64,000 bases of DNA from Gnetum montanum (lineage: Eukaryota; Streptophyta; Gnetopsida; Gnetales; Gnetaceae). Positions 21,556 to 34,300 of the stretch are shown one piece after another. Position 1 is the stretch's first letter, and every line of letters starts with the position of its first letter. The translations under genes and the position numbers were made by a program. The DNA is taken from NCBI GenBank assembly GCA_015680685.1, contig MNCI01036132.1:281698-345697 (forward strand), given 5' to 3'. A model generated the notes under the pieces. It searched no databases and had not been told where the DNA came from. It saw only the letters and a program-made list of their open reading frames with translations.

Positions 21556-23560
21556 ACTACTTAGCGCTTCATCAATTATGATCGTGGTCATGATCATCGA
21601 AGAGGTGGTAGTAGGCACCATGATGATGCTGGTTCTCCATCCTCTTCCCCTTTGTCTTCTTCTTCTTCTTCTGACTCTAACCGTGACAACAGAAGGCGAG
21701 ACCATGGTGGAGGTAATCAAAATAAACAAAATGATCAATGGGACCATAGCAGCCAAAGGGACCATTGAGACATGCAAGATCAAGAATGTATACATTCAAG
21801 AGAGGCACATTTCAATGAATGAAGAGGTAGTAAAGGGCATCATAGGCACCATGATCAAGACCTCAATGAGCCTTTATTTTCTACTCAAGGTATGCTTAAC
21901 ATCACAAAGGTAGTCAAAATTCTAATAAGGCATGAGAAAGATAGCCAAATCGAACAATTAGACATGAATAATATTCCTCAATTTGAAGGAGGATATAAAT
22001 CTGATCTACAAAATCATCTTCAAGCTTTCCAAGATGCATGTGCTTGCAAAACATAGAGAACAAGTGGTAAAAACTGAAATTGCTTCCCAGGACATTCATC
22101 AAAGAAGTAGAGAACTGGTACTAGTTCTTAGAACTAGAATCTATTAGATGATCAAGTACCATGCTTGAAATGTTCAATGATAAGTATCAAACGTACTCTC
22201 GGGTGTCCAACTTAAGGAAGCAAATTCAAGGGTTGAAAAAAAAAGCACACGAACCCTTGGATGCTACCATTGGTCGATACTATGCCTTGTTGCACACATG
22301 TCCTAGTGATGGTTATTCTCAATTGGCTCAATTCCACCACATTGTAGACAGGATTCGTAATGAAATGAGGAAAACCCTTGGTGTCTATGCCCAAGGGTGA
22401 TTATCAAAACTAACTACCCATCAGGTACAAAGGATAATGGAGTAGGTCGCCAAAGAGGAGGATGAACTAAGAAAAAGAGAAAGTGCAGAGGAGTACAACC
22501 ATGATCCTCCCATTCATAAATAGGAGGTTCGATTCTACAAAAGTAAGGATGAATCCATATTTTCTGAGGGCATGCACAAGAAAACCTTGTCACTTCAACA
22601 ATTCCAATCTAAACTTACAGCCAAGGTTCATCAATTAAGGGACTCCATGGATAGCTGATTTCAAGTTGTCCTCAAAATTGCTGAAGAGTCCCAAGAACAA
22701 GGTAGTGATCTTGAGTGCAGGAGGCACAAAGAAGCTAAGCATAAATATTACAAAGGTAAGGGTAAGATTGCTACAAGAGATGAGGTTAAGGATAGTGAAT
22801 CAGTGATGATTTTGGATGTGACGTCTATCAGTATGAACATCCTAAGGGATGTTGCCCCGTTGTGTCACATCTTCAGGAGTTTGGGATGTATGCCTTATAT
22901 CCATAACTTACACAAAGGCAAACATCTAGAAGATTACCTTATCCTCAAGGTAATCTCAAGTAGTTCCACTAGCAACAACTGTATTATCCAAGTGGAGCTC
23001 CACCACAACCATACAAACAGTACCAACAATGGCAACAACCATAATCATGGGCACTTGCAACACAAAGGAAAAATACCCTTACCAGTAGCCTAATCCATAT
23101 GGTTACCATGTTTAGGAACCCATGTTTCAATAAGACTCTTCCAGCTATGTTTCTAATATTCAACCTTACTACCATCCTTTTGATTACTATCAAACTCCTT
23201 CTCCACATGAAAGAAGGAATACCACCTCCTATTTTTATTCTCCTCTTATCCCTACACACACTCCTCCCCCAGTTGCATAGCTACCACCTACTCCACCAAT
23301 GCAGGATGAACTACCCAACCACAACAACATAATGCTATGAGGATTGTTAATTTGTAACCCACTCATCAATTGAAGGGGTTGATTGTCCAATCAAAGAAAA
23401 GACCTTTCTTTCAACCCCGTAGTCCACCTAAGCCTTTACCTACACTCATGGTTGACAACCTTGCTCTTTCCTCTTCCTCCATATCCAATTTTTTTGGGCC
23501 TTCTTCAAATCAAACTCTACCAAGCATCCATACCGTAATGCTTACTCACATCGTGTCTGA
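21556..23560 (+). pseudogene. E3 gag
   Basis: Begins within the Arg/Asp/His/Ser-rich segment (RDHDHRRGG, a Ser run, RDNRRRDHGGG). The capsid core follows: DMNNIPQFEGGYKSDL near 21,965, then the open piece 22,161-22,400 (MLEMFNDKYQTYSRVSNLRKQIQG, GRYYALLHTCPSDGYSQ). The zinc knuckle near 22,815-22,855 reads CDVYQYEHPKGCC, with the second Cys changed to Tyr. A frameshifted Pro/Gln/Thr-rich tail leads to protease. It is broken by stops, including Gln and Trp codons changed to TAG or TAA. The role is RNA packaging and particle assembly. Confidence 0.8.
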
Positions 23561-26500
23561 TTGGATCCATGTAGGAAACTTTCCTAGGAAATTAGCTGAT
23601 CCTAGAAGTCCTCTAATTTATTTGTAGATTACTAGGAATGAACCATGCAAGGCCCTTCTCGATTCAGGTTCTGGTGTTAATTTAATTTCTCATTAGATGT
23701 ACACTGCTTGGAATCTACCTCCTCTTAAGAAGAGCAACATTAGATTGCAATTGGTAGACCAATCCATCACTATTCCATTGGAACTAGTAGAAGACATTGT
23801 GACCACTGTCTATGGATGGTCTTATCCTATCAACTTTCTTGTAATCAAAGTGGAGAATTGTAAAGGGGACTTCTCAATCATCATCAGAAGAACATGGTTG
23901 ATCACCATAGATGCAAGAATGGGCATCATGAATCTTTCCCTAGAAATCTTTAAAGAAAATGCATTTGGAAAAATCGAGAAGAAGAGAGTTTCATACATCA
24001 CATATAGTGATAGTGGGTGCAATTGTGTGCAAACAATTTGGGCCATCAAGCAAGCATCCATCTCTGCATGTAAGCAGTATGCACTAGAAGTAGAAATTCA
24101 AAGGTGTCTATATGCAGTAGCCACAAAATAGGAGGGCACCCAATGGTTGACCACTGATTCATAAAGTAGCACACTCTGCATGAAACTAGCTAAGAGCTTG
24201 ACATGTGAATATGTCACTAGCATGGATGAAGTTGAGAAAGTTCATCATGAACTCTCTAATGATACAAATGATGATACCTATTGGGGAGAGTTGGAAATTC
24301 CTGAGAACTTCAAGCAACAGCCCCTTGAACTGAAAACATTACCAGTTGAAATGAAATATGTATTTTTAAAAAATAAGAAGTTGGTTATAATCAATGCAAG
24401 ACTTGCTCTAGAATAGAAAAATATGTTGTTGAAAGTAGTTAAAAGATAGTCAACAACCTTTGTTTGGTCATATATTGAACTCATAGGGATTGATTCTAGG
24501 ATATGTGATCATTGCATTTACACCAACCTGACCATAAAGCCAAAATGATAGCCATAGAGGCAATTGAACCCCAAATTGAAGCTAATCATCAAGGAGTAAA
24601 TCGAGCAACTCCTCAAGGCAAGGTTCATTTATCTCATTGTGGATAGTGAGTGGGTTATTCCACTCATAATTGTACCAAAGAAAGGTGGTAAGTGGTGGGT
24701 CTACATTGATTTTAGGCTGCTACATATGGCAACATTCAAGGATCACTTTCCATTGTCATTTTTTGACCAAGTGCTTGACACCATATCGAGGAATTGCTAC
24801 TCCAGCTTTCTAGATGGTTATAGTGGCTATAACCAAATCCAAATTGCATCAAATAATTAAGCAAATACAATGTTCACAAGTTCCTGTTAGACTTTTTCAT
24901 ATTATAAGATGTCGTTTGATCTATGCAATGCTCCTACCACATTTCAGCACTTGGTCCTAAGCATCTTTCAATGGTAAATTAGTAGTGGTATAGAAGTCTT
25001 CGTGGATGACTTCTCCACCTATGGAGCTACATTTGAGCAAGCCTTGGACCATCTTGAGCAAGTGCTGAAATGGTGTGTTGAAACCAACTTGTGGCTCAAT
25101 TGGTAGGAAAGTCATCTCATGGTTTAGGAGGGCATTGTATTGGAGCACAAAATATCACAAGCAAGAATTGAGGTGGACCTTGAAAAAATAAGGATCATCC
25201 AAGGAATAACTCACTAGTTGGAAATAGTTAAAGATGTTCAGTCATTCCTTGGACACACTGGCTACTACTAGCAATTCATAGAGAATTTATCTAAGATTGC
25301 AAAACCATTGGTCAAGCTAACAAAGAAAGATGCTCCCTTTGTCTAGATCATAGAGTGTGAGAAATCATTCCAACAATTGAAGGAAAAGCTTGTAGCAACC
25401 CCAATCCTACAAGCACCTAACTAGTCTAAACCATTTCACATCATGATGGATGCATCAAATTATGATTTGGGAGCTGTGCTGATGTAGTTAGATGACAAGA
25501 AACATCCATACTATATCCACTACACTAGCCAAAGCATTTTGGGTACATAATTGAACTACACCACTATACAAAAAGAATTGATTGTGGTGGTGTTTGCTCT
25601 AGAGAAGTTAAGGCATTATGTGCTTGGATACAAGGTGTTTGTGCACATAGACCACAATGCCATCTGCTTCCTAATGAAAAAACTAATGGTGAGCCCCCAT
25701 GTCATATAGTGGCTAGTGATCTTATAGGAATTTGATCTTTTGATGGCAGATCAAAAGGGCACTAAGAATGTGATCACTAATCACTTGTCTCAGTTGCGAT
25801 GGGACGATAAAGAGGATAAGAGCCCATTATCTGATACATTTCTTAATGAACTACTCTGTACCAGAGCAATAAATGAACAAATGCCTAATGAGCCAAAATG
25901 GTACGATAACATTCTCACCTATCTTCTCACTTAAGGAATGCCACAACAGTTGGATCACTAGAAGAAATAGTAGTTTCTTCACCAGGTAAATCACTTTATG
26001 GAGATCAACAGACACCTCTACAAGGTATGTGCCGATGGCCTAGTTCGTTGGTGTGTCCCTAATGCTGATCAACTACACATTCTCCAAGATGCTCATGAAG
26101 GTCCTTGTGGAGGACACTATGTTGGAAAACACAAGACCATTAAAATCCTAACGGCAGGGTACTACTGGCCAACACTCTTCAAGGATGCTCACCATTCTAT
26201 CAACTCTTGTGAACATTGCCAATGAGATGATGGAACGACTACTCGAAAGGAGGGATCACAATAATAGATTCAACCATTAGAACCATTCGACATTTGGGGC
26301 ATTGATTTCATGGGTTCCATCATGCCCACGTCAAATGGAAATGCATACATCATAGTCGTTGTTAACTATTATACAAAATGGGCAAAAGTAGTAGTTGTCA
26401 TCAACTGTACATCCTCTACTACTACTCAATTTTTACAAAAAAATGTTGTAAACAAGTTTGGTATGCCACATGCATTAATTTCTGACAATGGAACTCATTT

Positions 26501-27247
26501 TATAGGCACCACTTTTTGGAAGCTCATGTAATGCTTGGGGGTTGAACACAAACTCACAACACGTTACCATCCCCAAGCTCATGGTCAAGCTAAGGTTACC
26601 AATAGGAAAATCACAAGAATACTAACAAGAACTGTTAGCAAGTATAGGAAGGATTGGAGCACAAAACTCAACGATGCCCTTTGGGCCTACTGCTCAACTT
26701 GGAAACTTCCTATAGACTACTCTCCCTATGAGCTTGTGTATGGAAAACTACCAACACTTCTTATTCAATCTAAACTCCATACACTTTCAACAACTTGTTA
26801 CCTTAACATTGACATAAGTCTATCCTAAAAGAAAAAACTAATGAATTTCAACCTACTAGATGAAAACTGATTAGTGGCCTTATCATCTAACGAGTTGCAC
26901 AAGGCTTATAACAAAAAGCATCATGACCTAAAAATTAGAAAAGTTAAATTTAACTAGGAGATAAGGTTCTCTACTAGAAGCCCACACACGTACCTCGATG
27001 AACTAACTTCAAGACGTTTTTTGAAGGACCTTATATCATTTATGAAAATTTTCCTTCAGGGGTCATGATGATCTATAAGCCTAAGAGCCCAAACAATAAA
27101 TAGCTAGTCAACATCCAACAAATTAAACCTTTTCATGAGCATACACCAGCTAACACAACAAGCACCTCATCCGATCGACAACCATGCTCTGCATTTTAGA
27201 TCTCCTCCTCTCAACTTAGTTGTGGGGGAGATGGCCAACCATGCTAA
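23561..27247 (+). pseudogene. E3 pol: protease, RT, RNase H, integrase
   Basis: Protease: KALLDSGSGVNLIS near 23,655 keeps the catalytic DSG. RT: IIVPKKGGKWWVYIDFRLL and FLDGYSGYNQIQI (24,630-24,850), with the active site VFVDDFSTYG at 24,996-25,028. RNase H: MMDASNYDLGAVL (25,445), then NYTTIQKELIVVVFALEKLRHY. Integrase: an HHCC finger (HILQDAHEGPCGGHY ... SCEHCQ, 26,065-26,222), core WGIDFMGSI near 26,300 and LISDNGTHF near 26,490; the catalytic Glu is Lys (GQAKVTNRK). It ends SCGGDGQPC at TAA 27,245-27,247. Motifs are those of Athila pol. More than twenty nonsense codons make it inactive. Confidence 0.9.
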
Positions 27248-27870
27248 CCATTAAAGTGGCTCCTTAGTTTTTCAACTTTTTTATTTTACACATTTTTCAT
27301 TTTACAATTTTCTATTTTACACATTCTTTATATTACATCTTTTTGTTTTTATGTTGTTAACTTTTCTACTTTTTGTTTTACACCATCGTTAGTATATTTG
27401 ACATTTCTTGAACACTTTATCCTTTCTTCTATATTTTCTTTTATTTGGTGTGATTTTCTAACTTTTGTTAATAAGTGCCAGGTACATTGGTAATGTGTTA
27501 TTTGATGGTGGTATGTACTATTTTTGTTATTTGATTATTGGTGTCTAGTTTCTAGCTTTGAATTTTCTTATGAATAATTAGGACATTGTTTCTTTTTCAT
27601 GTAATAGGGAGTGAGTTCACAACATCCACCCATTCACACCCTCTATGGTTTTCCTTATTTTAGAAACATGAAATCCCTTTTTATTAATAAAATTTTAATA
27701 AATTTATGACTTTGGTAGTTTCTAGAATTGGGAAGGATTCAAAGGTTTGAACAGGGTGTGGCTTCAAGGGAATTTGATATTCTTTATGCTTTTCTATCTA
27801 CCTAGGTTCATGTATGTTTTCATGAACTTCTTACCATTCTACATCATTTAATAAAAGAAGTTGAATAAGT

Positions 27871-28107
27871 CCATGCATGGTGTTGTTCTCATTAGAAAAA
27901 AAATGATGAGAATTTAAAGCACACCCCTTGGACCAAATAAATGCATGTGTCCTCACATGGTGTGGTTCTCATCATGAAAAAAATGATTTGAATTCAAAGC
28001 ACACCTCTTAGACAAAATGCATGCATGTGTCTTTGCATGGTGTGGTTCCCATTTCAAAAAAAACCACAATGAAAATTTAAAGCACATCCCTTAGACCAAA
28101 TAAATGG
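27871..28107 (+). repeat. A-loop hairpin repeats, E3 copy (three 80-bp units)
   Basis: Units start at 27,871, 27,951 and 28,031, an exact 80-bp period. The sense layout is CATGGTGTGGTTCTCAT, an A-rich loop, ATGAGAATTTAAAGCACACC, CCTTAGACCAAAT. In the first unit TTCTCAT pairs perfectly with ATGAGAA; the outer arms GGTGT(G)/(C)ACACC also pair. Confidence 0.8.
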
Positions 28108-28552
28108 ACTACAAGAAATAGTTATGAGACTTGTCTCCTTTAACTAAGGCCCTTCCCTACTACCTACTTCTTCTCTAATTTGGAATAGTATTTGTTCTGT
28201 CGAAGTACTCTTGTGTCTCAAGGGATGGATTAGTCTTAGAATCTCGATGCGAAGTCACTAAAAGTGATTGGTTTTTGTCTGGACTAAGGATGGATCCTAT
28301 CAAGTCATTTAACCACAAAATACATAAGGAACTTCATGTGACCATAATTAGGAACTCCATTCCACTCTCTCTCTCTCTCTCTCACTTATTCATCTATGCT
28401 TTCCATGTTCCGCCTCACTGCCAATTTCATGTTTTGGTTTGATGTCCTGGTTTGATGTGTCAGAATTCTTAGTTAGTTTCTTTTGGGTTTTTTTACTTAA
28501 ATTTTGTAACTATTAATCATCCACGGAGCCCATAAACTCTTTGGTTTGAAGT

Positions 28553-28606
28553 TATGCAAGGGCATAAAAGGCTTATTCCTACTTTGGGGAGGACCCACTT
28601 ACATAT
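28553..28606 (+). repeat. Conserved 3' UTR block, E3 copy
   Basis: TATGCAAGGGCATAAAAGGC ... GGGGAGGACCCACTTACATA. One base in the right arm breaks the inverted repeat seen in E2, E5 and E6. Confidence 0.65.
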
Positions 28607-29311
28607 CTTTTGGTTGGATTAGTTAAGTTCTTTACCCTTAGACACTCTTTTAATCAAATTCTTTTTGTTTACCCCATCAATAATATCCAATTATACACAT
28701 CATCACAATAGTTTTTAGTGAATTATCCTTTTCATTGTTGTAAATTCTTATACCCTCTTCAAATATTTCCTTATATTGAACTTTTCAAATGTAATGGATT
28801 GCTTGATTTAATTGACCTTATCTATCAGCCTTTCTGCTAACACTACTCGAGGAACCAATCAACTACAATCACAACCTAGCCAAGTGTAACCATCGATGAG
28901 ATAAGGCGTTTAACAATTATGTGTTACACATCACTTACTAATTCATGATTTTATTATGATTATAGTAGGAAGCATGGACTAGAAGTGGGACTATCTTCAC
29001 CAAGGATGATGCAGCAGTACCACACAATAAGGATCATTTGTGATCATTGGATCTTTTCTCTCTCTCTCTCATTCTTCTACTACTAAGAGGTGTTGGATGT
29101 TAATATTGTCCAGGGTGTTCACTCCTCTTCTCATGAACATCCAATGTTGCAAAACTTATAATTCTATACACTTGGGCACTTAGAGTCTATATGTTTATTT
29201 AGTCTAAGTCAATTTGTCATTTCAGTCAATAATCCCATACCTACCCAATATGTTATATTGTAAAGAACTTGTTCCTCCTCTTCTTCACTCAAGGACAAGT
29301 TTTCATTCAAT

Positions 29312-29321
29312 CATGGGGGTA
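29312..29321 (+). promoter_or_regulatory. E3 polypurine tract
   Basis: CATGGGGGTA directly before the LTR start TGATGAATC. E5 has the same tract before its 3' LTR. Confidence 0.8.
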
Positions 29322-29720
29322 TGATGAATCACCATTTAATGTCGACCATGATGTTGGGTACATGATGTCGGGGCCATGACATCACATACATGATGTCAGG
29401 GCCTAGATCCCATGTCGGATGTCTGACATCAAGGTATATACATCCTAGGTTGCCAAATGGATGTGTTCAAGAAAGTGGGATGGTTACTTGTGTTAGGCTA
29501 GATAAACAATAGACGTTAGTTTTCAATCTACTCTACCCTTATTCTTGTTGTAGGCAATTACATCCATAAAATATAAAATGACAAAAATTCATATATCTCA
29601 ATTACACTTAAACCATACCCTTGAGCCTCACAAGTGTAGTTGGCAAGACAACGAAAAAGTTTCTATGTAAAAATGTAGATTTGATATCCCATAATGTAAT
29701 GTGTACGTCAACTAGCTTGA
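29322..29720 (+). repeat. E3 3' LTR, internally deleted
   Basis: Starts TGATGAATCACC. U3 has ATGATGTCGGG/ATGATGTTGGG words homologous to the GATATC words of E5 and E6. TTACTTGTGTTAGGCTAGAT, further on, aligns with the LTR interior of E6, so several hundred bases are missing between. The 3' end is lost or unrecognisable near 29,700. Confidence 0.65.
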
Positions 29721-30198
29721 GGATAAAAAAACAAGTGAATTTGGGTAAGAAATTTTAAAGTTATAGCTCTTAGAAGATTCTTTGGCTTTGAAAAATTGTA
29801 AAAACCCCTCTACACTTTGAAGAATTGATGAAAAATAAGCTAATTATCGTTTGTATTTATTGTCGACAAGGCTATGTTGACTCATCACACTGCGTCAACG
29901 AGAATGCATTAATGTAGCTATTGTAAACTATATTTCCACTTGGAAAATGGAGGAATTTTGAGTGATCTTGAGAATGAAACAATAGCCAAATGAAAGCCAA
30001 AGAGATGTTGAATCATAGCAACAACATGAAAGCGGGTATTTTTTCCAAATTAGAAGCAATTAGAGCATACTGCATGAGTATTTAGAGGATATTACGATGC
30101 TAAAATAGTGCAAAAATTGAATGTCTTAAGGCTATCAAGATGATACAATGTACAATTGGCCTATGATTATGGAATTTAACATAAGGTAAACCAAAAGA

Positions 30199-30253
30199 GA
30201 TGCAAGTGAGTCCTCACCAAAACAAGAATATGCCTTAAAAGCCCTTGCATATC
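30199..30253 (-). repeat. Conserved 3' UTR block, E4 copy
   Basis: In sense TATGCAAGGGCTTTTAAGGC ... GAGGACTCACTTGCATC; arms largely preserved. Confidence 0.6.
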
Positions 30254-30707
30254 CTCATTGCAAGGAGTTCATAGGCATCAAGAATGATAAACAGTTAAGT
30301 TAAGTTAAGATCCCTTTCCATAAGAGAAATTGTTTAAGGATTATGTATGCTAGAAAAGAAAACTATCAATATGGTGGAGTGAATAAATGGTAGATGAAGA
30401 ACAATGGATAGGTGATCTACATCATAGTCACATGACATCCTTGGTGAATTATGTGATTAAAAAGATCTATTACCAATCTATTCTATGTCTAGACCAAGCC
30501 CATGCTAATTACAGTGATCTCACATTAACATGTTACTCTTCTTCTACTATCAAAAGTCTAGAAGAATCATATATGATAACCATCAATCCAAGAGAAGAAG
30601 AAAGTAGAAGAGCCTTAGTTAGATGGCTGACTTTAGACATGGGTAACATGTCTTTTTGGCCCCATAACTAGTGCTTGTAGTCCATAAAATTGTCTACAGA
30701 GTTTGCT

Positions 30708-30724
30708 TCGAATTCTCATTCTTG

Positions 30725-30755
<31 letters not shown>

Positions 30756-30808
30756 TATTTTTTTTTCTTTTTTTTTTTTTGAATAGGAACCACACCATGC
30801 ACATGCAT
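30708..30808 (-). repeat. A-loop hairpin repeat, E4 copy (one unit)
   Basis: In sense GCATGGTGTGGTTCCTATTC, then a loop of about 60 A-rich bases, then GAATGAGAATTCG. Arms pair imperfectly. The loop has grown into a long A/AAAAAG tract. Confidence 0.6.
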
Positions 30809-31314
30809 ACTTTTTATGGTCAACAATAGAAGTGATGGTATACCAATGATAATCCATAAACTTAAGAAGAAATTTGAGACTAGAGCATGTCATATCCTAT
30901 TAAGATTACACTCTTTTCCATCCCAATTGATCCTTTCCCGATTTGTTAGGGAACAAGATCACATGTTACTTTTGGATTTAATGTAAAAGAACTTTCATGA
31001 GGTACATGATGCAAACTCCAAATGTAATAGATGTAATGGTTCGATGTTCATAAACTAACAAATTATTAGTAAAGAATCTAGGAATAAAATTGGCCTAATA
31101 TAAATTAATCAAAATATCTATAGTTATGTTAAAACACTTTCAAATTTCCATAGAAGGAATGAAACGAAATCTAAGAAGAAGAACATAACAAAGAAAAGGA
31201 AAATATATAAAATAATCAAAAAGTTATCTAAGAGAATGGAAAACATATAAAGAACATTGTAAAATAAAAAGGTGAAAAATTGGATGTCCTCATCAAGATT
31301 TTATAATAAATGGA

Positions 31315-34300
31315 GGTCTTCCCCATAACTAACTTGAAAGGAGAAGATCCAAAAAATGGAGCATTCCTATTCTTGAGTAGATGTGTTAGTGTTGTTGGTT
31401 ACTAGGGATTTCATGAATGGCTTAAGTTGTTGTACATTAACTAACATGTGTTTTTGAGGGCTAGTTGGATGATAAATTATCATGGCTCCAAAAGGAAAAG
31501 TTGAATGAATAATGTAAGGTCCTTCCCATAATGTTTGGAACTTACTTTATTGTGGCACCTACATGGGATTCTAATAAAGAATCTTATCTCCAAGTTGAAA
31601 TGTAAATTTTCTTATCCATGCATCATGACATTGCTTTATTTTTTGCCTTGTGCACTTCATTCTACTCATCAGTTTTCATCTAGCACATTAAGTATATAAG
31701 GCATTTTTTCTATAATAGGTTAATGTCTAAGTCAAGTTCACAAGCAGTTGTGAGTCTATAGAGTTCAACTTGGATTGGAAGTTTAGGTAACTTTTTGTAC
31801 AATAACTCATACATAGAGTAACTTATAGGAAGTTTCCATGTTAAGTGATATGCCAAAAGGACATCATTAAGTTTGGTGCTCCACTCTTTCTTATATTTTC
31901 TAATGGTTCATGTTAAAATTTTTATGATCTCCCTATTAGTGGCCTTAGCTTCACCATTGACTTGGGGGTGATAGGGGCTTGTAAGTTTATGTTGTACCTC
32001 TAAGAATTACATTAACTTTTGAAAAATAGACCCTATAAAATGTGTTCCATTATCCAAAATTAGCACTCTAGTCACATCAAACCTATTTACTATCTATTGT
32101 TAAACAAGTCAAGCTGCAATGATATGTATAGAGTCAGATATGACTACAACTTAAACTCATTTTGTGTAGTAGTCAATAACAACTATGATGTACACCTTCC
32201 CATTATACATGGGATTGATGGATCCCATGAAGTGAATTACTCAAACATTGAAAGGCTCCATTGGTTGGATCCACTATTGGGATTCTTATATTCATGTGAT
32301 CATTTCTCCATCTCTTTGACATCACTTACATGAATGAGAGAAATGATAAGCATTCCTAAAGATGATTGGACAAAAGTGTCCTACCATGAGAATCTTTGTG
32401 GTTTTCTTCTTTCCTACATAATGGTTCCCACAAGGACCTTCATGAGCATCTTACAAGATCCACAACTAATCTTCATCAGGTATGCACCATCATACTAGGT
32501 CATCACCACGAACATTTGAGAGGTTCCCTTCAATTTCCATGTAATTCTTGACCTAGTGAAGAAACTATTGTTTCTTCTTATTATTCCATTCTACAGAAGT
32601 CTCCTGTTTGAGTAGATAGAAAAGGAACTCATCATATCAATTGGTACACTTTGTTGCTTGAGCTTCAATAGACTTAACAAAAAGTTCATCTAGAAATTGA
32701 TCAAATAAGAGTTCTTCATCCTTATTTCCATCCCATCTTAATTGATAAAAATGATCAACAAGTATGTTCTCAGTCCCTTTTCTATCTATCATGCTAAGAT
32801 TAAATTTCTATAAAATCACCAACCACCATATGACACAACGGCTAACAACTGGCTTGTTCATTAGAAAGTGGATTCCATTGTGGTTGGTATACATAAAAAT
32901 TGAGTATCCAAGCACATAGTGCCTAAATTTTTCCAATGCATATGTCATTATCATGAGTTCATTTTTAGTGGTGTTGTAGTTAAGTTGTACATTCACAATG
33001 CTCATGCTTGCACAATGGATGTAATACAGACATTTTTGATCATCCATTTATGTGAGCATCACTTCCAAAGCATAGCTAAATGCATCTATCATTATAAGAA
33101 ATGACTTTGACCGATCTTGGATGCATAGAATTGAATTTTCTTCTAGCTTTTGCTTTAAGTTTTGGAATGCTTGTTCACATTCCTTGGGCTATTCAATGAC
33201 TATATCTTTCTTTGTCAGTTCCATGAGTGGTTTGGTTATCCTAGAAAAATTCTAAATGGAGTACCTGTAGTAACTAGTATGGCCAAGGAATCACCTCATA
33301 TATTTTACTATTTGAAGTTGTTTGGTTATTCATTGGACGACCCTCACATTTTTAGGATTCACCTCTGTTCCTTTCCCCAAGATCCTATGCCCCAATATAA
33401 TGCTATCTTGAACCATCAAGTGGTTCTTTTGCCAATTGAGCCATATGTTTGTCTCCATACATCATTTTAATACCATCTTAAGATAGTCCAATGCTAGCTC
33501 AAAATTAGCAACACAGGTGAAGAAGCCATCCATTAAGACTTCCGTACCACTACCAATATATTACTAAAATATGCTCAGCACTAAGCATTGGAAAGTTACA
33601 AGAGCATTAAAAGAGTGAAGGACATCTCTTTATATGCAAAAGTTCCCTACAAATTTGTCAAAGTTGTCTTGCCCTAGTCTTTTGGTGCTATTTAAATTTG
33701 GTTATATCCACTATCCATCTAGAAAACTATAGTAATTGTTTCCTACAATTGTATCCATTTCTTGGTCAACAAATGGCAATAGAAAATAATCTTTAAATAT
33801 TACCATATTTAATACCCTAAAATCTATACAAATCCTTCAATATCCTACTTTCTTTAGCATAATAATGAGTTGTCTTAACCACTCATTGTCTTCCATAAGA
33901 TAGATGAATCTTACTTTGAAAGCTTTTAAACTTCATCCTTAACAACCTATTTTAGCTTTGGATTCAACCTTCCCTATGGTTGCCTCTTTGGTTTGATGAT
34001 AGAGCCTGTATAGATTTGATGCTGGCATATTCATAGATCTATTCCAATCAATTCATTATATGACCAAGCAAAAAATTTTGGCCATTTGTTCACAACTTTT
34101 AGGAACTTTTCTTTTTGTTCTTTAGTGAGAAAGACATACTCTAGAGTTTCAAGTAAAGACTTTAATTCAAGGGATTCAAGTTTAAAGTCTTCAAGGACTT
34201 TCAAATTCCCCCAATCTAATTCATCTTCTTTATGAAAGAGTTGATTTTGAATCTATTATGTTTCATCTATCTTATTAATATAAACACTTGTGAGGAGCTC

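Larger units (their letters stand above)
27248..29311 (+). other. E3 3' UTR
   Basis: About 2 kb without coding potential. It contains three 80-bp A-loop hairpin units (27,871-28,107), (CT)n runs near 28,368 and 29,053, and the conserved inverted-repeat block (28,553-28,606). Confidence 0.7.
21553..29720 (+). mobile_element. E3: Athila-like element, 5'-truncated
   Basis: Plus-strand copy with gag, protease, RT, RNase H, integrase, 2-kb 3' UTR, polypurine tract and a deleted 3' LTR. It starts abruptly in the Arg/Asp-rich part of gag, immediately after the E2 5' LTR. There is no third ORF. Its 5' LTR is not found on the other side of E2, so the E2/E3 junction cannot be proved as a simple insertion. 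Confidence 0.75.
29720..31300 (-). other. E4 3' UTR and probable 3' LTR remnant
   Basis: No gene. GAATGCA near 29,925 and the AACGAG/GCGTCAAC context resemble the end of the E2-type LTR, but alignment is weak. The conserved block (30,199-30,253) and one hairpin unit (30,708-30,808) identify the rest as family 3' UTR. Confidence 0.5.

Noticed and set aside
21427-21913. Overlapping ORFs of 122 and 151 aa at the E2/E3 junction
   Set aside because: They are out-of-frame readings of the low-complexity Arg/Asp region of E3 gag and of the E2 LTR.
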